Shown piece after piece: positions 7,694 through 9,312 of a DNA stretch of 9,312 bases (position 1 is the stretch's first letter; each line of letters opens with the position of its first letter). Both the position numbers and the translations under genes were made by a program. The stretch spans positions 1 to 9,312 of the forward strand of contig JAFZGK010000090.1 in assembly GCA_017555445.1 (NCBI GenBank), written 5' to 3'. Below the pieces are notes generated by a model. It searched no databases, had not been told where the DNA came from, and saw only the letters and a list, made by a program, of their open reading frames with translations. The DNA comes from Bacteroidales bacterium. Its GTDB lineage: Bacteria > Bacteroidota > Bacteroidia > Bacteroidales > UBA932.

Positions 7694-7855
7694 ATGCGAC
7701 ATTTTGTTACTAAATCCCTCTTTTTGACAATGTTAGCTGTCTCAAAACAACTATAATTTTTTGTGAATAATCGTTCAAAAAAAAGAAAAATCTGACCGCA
7801 AAAAAAGAAATTTTTTCTTTTTCTGTTTTTGACATTCACTTTCATTGCGAAAACA
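7694..7855. other. A/T-rich intergenic spacer with homopolymer runs
   Basis: No gene is supported between the terminator and the lipoprotein promoter. The stretch is strongly A/T-rich and contains two similar purine runs, an A8-G-A5 tract (about 7777-7790) and an A7-G-A3 tract (7800-7810). The second is followed by a T-rich tract. AAAAAGAAA (7802-7810) and TTTCTTTTT (7814-7822) form a 9-bp A/T-dominated inverted repeat with a 3-nt loop. It could act as bent DNA or an upstream promoter element. It is too weak and poor in G/C to call a terminator with confidence. Confidence 0.5.
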
Positions 7856-7863
7856 TACATTTG
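7856..7863 (+). promoter_or_regulatory. Bacteroidota -7 element (TACATTTG) for the lipoprotein gene
   Basis: TACATTTG matches TAnnTTTG. A TTTTTG at 7826-7831 could serve as -33, but the spacing of 24 nt is longer than the usual 19-21, which weakens the call. Initiation would fall near 7868-7871, giving a leader of about 40 nt before the ATG at 7911. Confidence 0.5.
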
Positions 7864-7901
7864 CCTCAGGTCACAATGTCGTGGCCCGTTAAGATCTGAG
7901 G
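7864..7901 (+). promoter_or_regulatory. 5' UTR inverted repeat covering the lipoprotein ribosome-binding site
   Basis: CCTCAGGTC (7864-7872) pairs with GATCTGAGG (7893-7901) over 9 bp with one G-U, around a 20-nt loop. The right arm contains GAGG (7898-7901), 9 nt before the ATG, the only Shine-Dalgarno-like sequence for this gene. The left arm begins directly after the -7 element, so the predicted start of transcription falls inside it. The structure could be an mRNA switch or a DNA operator. Confidence 0.4.
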
Positions 7902-7910
7902 AAAATCTGT

Positions 7911-8975
7911 ATGAGAAAGAAAATCTTATTTTTGATGCTTCTTCCGGTTCTTGCTGCTTGCGGTGAGTTGGGAAGGGACCAGTTTGGGGAATTGCGTATA
8001 TCATTTGATGACGCCGCAGTCGGTATCACAAGATCCGGGCATGAGATTCCGGATACGAGCGAGTTCATACTGTATGTGACTGACGCTACGGGAAATGTTG
8101 TTTATGAAGGGAAATACGGGGATTCGCCCGAATCCATGATGGTTGATGCCGGCAGCTATAATGTGAAAGCAGTATCGTGTGAATTCCGTAAACCTGCATT
8201 TTCTCTGCCCCAGTTCGGTGATGAACAATGTGTGGTTGTGCCGGAAGGTGGTGTTGTGAATGTCCGACTCTTGTGCAGACAGATGAATGCCGGCATCCGT
8301 CTTGACATATCCCACGGTTTCCTTACTGCATTTCCATCATCTGCCTTGCGTCTTAAGTCTGACGACGGCAGTCTGACTTATTCTTATAACGAGAAGAGGA
8401 TAGCTTATTTTCGTCCAGGAAATGTGTCGCTGGTAATGACTGAGGGGGCGAATGACGAGGTGCTTATGACAAGGCGTATGGAAGCGCAGGAGATACTTAC
8501 CTTGACAATAAGTGCAGCATCGGATTCCGGTTCTGAAATTGCCTCTTCCGGAGTCTCTATGGTGATCGATACGTCGCGTTATTGGATAGACGAATCATTT
8601 GTGATAGGAGGCAGTAACGGCAAGGGAGAATCGGAGGCTATGCCGCTGACTGTATCACAGGCAAAAGCGTCTGTTGGTGAAGAGGATATATGGGTTTCCG
8701 GATATGTTGTCGGTGGTGATCTAACATCTGCTTCGGCATCTTTTGAACCTCCGTTTTCTTCAATGACAAACCTGCTTTTAGGTTCCAGGACATCCACTTC
8801 AGATAAGGAAGCATGCATAGCCGTCCAGCTCCCATCCGGCAGTGTCCGTGATATGGTCAACCTTGTGGACAATCCACATCTCCTTGGCAAGAAGGTCAGC
8901 TTCAAAGGAGATATCGTTGAGGCGTATTTCGGGATTACTGGACTCAAGAATGTAAGTGAATGCAAGATTTATTAG
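7911..8975 (+). CDS. DUF4493 + DUF6359 family cell-envelope lipoprotein
   Basis: The 354-residue protein has a lipoprotein signal peptide (MRKKILFLMLLPVLAAC). The lipobox LAAC gives Cys17 as the lipidated residue after signal peptidase II. Residues about 26-225 fit DUF4493, a Bacteroidota lipoprotein domain of unknown function. They show the GELRISF opening, a Thr-Arg before a Pro/Asp-rich turn, the DAGSYNVKA strand, the KRIAYFRPGNVSLVM segment and a terminal VIDTS strand. Residues about 244-354 fit DUF6359 (OB-fold-like): MPLTVSQAKA, IWVSGYVVGG, TNLLLGS, CIAVQLPSGSVRD, NPHLLGKKVSFKGDI and YFGITGLKN. Both domain calls are from memory of family patterns. The residues after Cys17 (GELGRD) are only weakly acidic, so surface export is uncertain. 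The gene precedes a SusC-type receptor by 95 nt without a clear terminator, which suggests a shared surface role. Substrate and function are unknown. Confidence 0.85.
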   Translation: MRKKILFLMLLPVLAACGELGRDQFGELRISFDDAAVGITRSGHEIPDTSEFILYVTDATGNVVYEGKYGDSPESMMVDAGSYNVKAVSCEFRKPAFSLPQFGDEQCVVVPEGGVVNVRLLCRQMNAGIRLDISHGFLTAFPSSALRLKSDDGSLTYSYNEKRIAYFRPGNVSLVMTEGANDEVLMTRRMEAQEILTLTISAASDSGSEIASSGVSMVIDTSRYWIDESFVIGGSNGKGESEAMPLTVSQAKASVGEEDIWVSGYVVGGDLTSASASFEPPFSSMTNLLLGSRTSTSDKEACIAVQLPSGSVRDMVNLVDNPHLLGKKVSFKGDIVEAYFGITGLKNVSECKIY

Positions 8976-8993
8976 TATAAAAACACACTGGCC

Positions 8994-9011
8994 ATATTCA
9001 TAAATGAATAT
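8994..9011. repeat. Perfect 8-bp palindrome upstream of the SusC-type gene
   Basis: ATATTCAT, a 2-nt spacer AA, then ATGAATAT: a perfect dyad of 18 nt. Its right edge lies 17 nt before the TATATTTG -7 element, so it covers the place where a -33 element should be; no TTTG is present there. It lacks a T-tract and is weak as a terminator. A regulator-binding site is the better reading. Confidence 0.4.
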
Positions 9012-9023
9012 AAGTCAGAAATT

Positions 9024-9072
9024 ATCAGTATATTTGCAAGATTTTGAAGTAAAACACTTAAAATATACTGAT
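9024..9072 (+). promoter_or_regulatory. 12-bp perfect inverted repeat spanning promoter and start codon of the SusC-type gene
   Basis: ATCAGTATATTT (9024-9035) is the exact reverse complement of AAATATACTGAT (9061-9072), with 25 nt between. The left arm contains most of the -7 element. The right arm covers the 10 nt before the start codon and the first two bases of ATG. In an RNA carrying both arms the start would be paired. An RNA begun at the local promoter (about 9041) would lack the left arm. Confidence 0.45.
9029..9036 (+). promoter_or_regulatory. Consensus Bacteroidota -7 element (TATATTTG) for the SusC-type gene
   Basis: TATATTTG is a perfect TAnnTTTG match, 34 nt before the ATG at 9071. 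The predicted leader is about 30 nt, A-rich and without a Shine-Dalgarno motif, as is usual in this phylum. The missing -33 TTTG, replaced by the nearby palindrome, hints at activator dependence. Confidence 0.55.
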
Positions 9073-9312
9073 GAAAAATAATCTTAAACTGTTTCTGATG
9101 GTTCTTGCGGCTGTTCTGACCATGGGGGCTGCTCATGCTCAGAACACTGTCAAGGTCACAGGAGTCGTGACTTCAGCTGAGGACGGTCTTCCGATGATCG
9201 GCGTTGGAGTCATGGCCGGACCTGGCACAGGAGTCATCACTTCGTTGGACGGAGAATATGAGATTACAGTAGCTCCGGGAACTGAGCTTACATTCTCAAG
9301 TATCGGTTACAA
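9071..9312 (+). CDS. SusC/RagA-type TonB-linked outer-membrane receptor, N-terminal part only (window edge)
   Basis: The frame is open from ATG 9071 to the window end, giving 80 residues. A Sec signal peptide (MKNNLKLFLMVLAAVLTMG) has a likely cleavage after AHA, between residues 23 and 24. The mature protein begins directly with a carboxypeptidase-regulatory-like (CNA-B type) domain: VKVTGVVTSAEDGLPMIGV, then GTGVITSLDGEYEITV, then LTFSSIGY. This signal-plus-domain start is the hallmark of SusC/RagA receptors, which import glycans or peptides with a SusD-type lipoprotein. The plug and barrel, and any SusD partner, lie beyond the window. No STN signalling domain is present before the regulatory-like domain, so control through a FecR/ECF-sigma pair is less likely. 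A non-TonB protein with the same N-terminal domain is possible but less likely. Confidence 0.82.
   Translation, partial: MKNNLKLFLMVLAAVLTMGAAHAQNTVKVTGVVTSAEDGLPMIGVGVMAGPGTGVITSLDGEYEITVAPGTELTFSSIGY

Noticed and set aside
7724..7757. TTGACA and TATAAT resembling an enterobacterial promoter
   Set aside because: The spacing is 22 nt rather than about 17, and the Bacteroidota primary sigma factor does not use this consensus. It is probably chance in A/T-rich DNA.
7645..8004. Minus-strand open frame of 119 codons across the intergenic region and the lipoprotein start
   Set aside because: It runs antisense through the terminator, A/T tracts and signal-peptide codons. The product is Arg/Lys/Phe-rich without a recognisable domain, and no promoter or ribosome-binding site supports it.
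9024..9072. Invertible (phase-variable) promoter flanked by inverted repeats
   Set aside because: The segment between the arms is only 25 nt, the -7 element lies inside one arm and no recombinase gene is seen; known invertible promoters are longer and lie between the repeats.
1..9312. CRISPR arrays, tRNA or rRNA genes, insertion sequences, attachment sites
   Set aside because: No regularly spaced direct repeats, tRNA-like cloverleaf, rRNA similarity or transposase frames were recognised by reading both strands.

Overview
The window looks like chromosomal DNA from a member of the Bacteroidales (phylum Bacteroidota); I cannot fix the genus from sequence alone. The evidence is the Bacteroidota-type -7 promoter motif TAnnTTTG at several gene starts (5109, 7607, 7856, 9029), a DUF4493-type lipoprotein, and the start of a SusC/RagA-type TonB-dependent receptor. 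All three are characteristic of that phylum.

Layout. From 5047 down to base 1, the minus strand carries a tight six-gene operon, nqrA-nqrB-nqrC-nqrD-nqrE-nqrF. It encodes the Na+-translocating NADH:quinone oxidoreductase. The genes lie 3 to 20 nt apart, and nqrF runs off the left edge after its 2Fe-2S ferredoxin domain. All diagnostic cofactor residues that fall inside the window are present: both covalent-FMN SGAT motifs (NqrB, NqrC), the paired membrane cysteines of NqrD and NqrE, and the four ferredoxin cysteines of NqrF. A 76-nt divergent spacer (5048-5123) separates the operon from a plus-strand UvrD/PcrA-type DNA helicase (5124-7595). A strong intrinsic terminator follows the helicase (7653-7693). 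A further consensus promoter lies just before that terminator, so a transcript of about 70 nt could be made there. An A/T-rich stretch then leads to a lipoprotein gene of the DUF4493 + DUF6359 architecture (7911-8975). About 95 nt later comes the beginning of a SusC/RagA-type outer-membrane receptor (9071 to the window end).

How the parts work together. The nqr genes form one respiratory complex that uses NADH oxidation to pump Na+ and reduce quinone. The helicase is a housekeeping repair and transcription-coupled factor unrelated to it. The lipoprotein and SusC-like gene are probably one accessory cell-surface module. No predicted terminator separates them, but a promoter-like motif precedes each.

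The protein content is mostly ordinary. The least explained signals are regulatory. Each of the two accessory genes has an inverted repeat whose right arm covers the ribosome-binding or start region and whose left arm lies in or just after the predicted promoter. Read-through mRNA would therefore fold over the start, while promoter-initiated mRNA would lack some or all of the left arm. This is inferred from base pairing alone.
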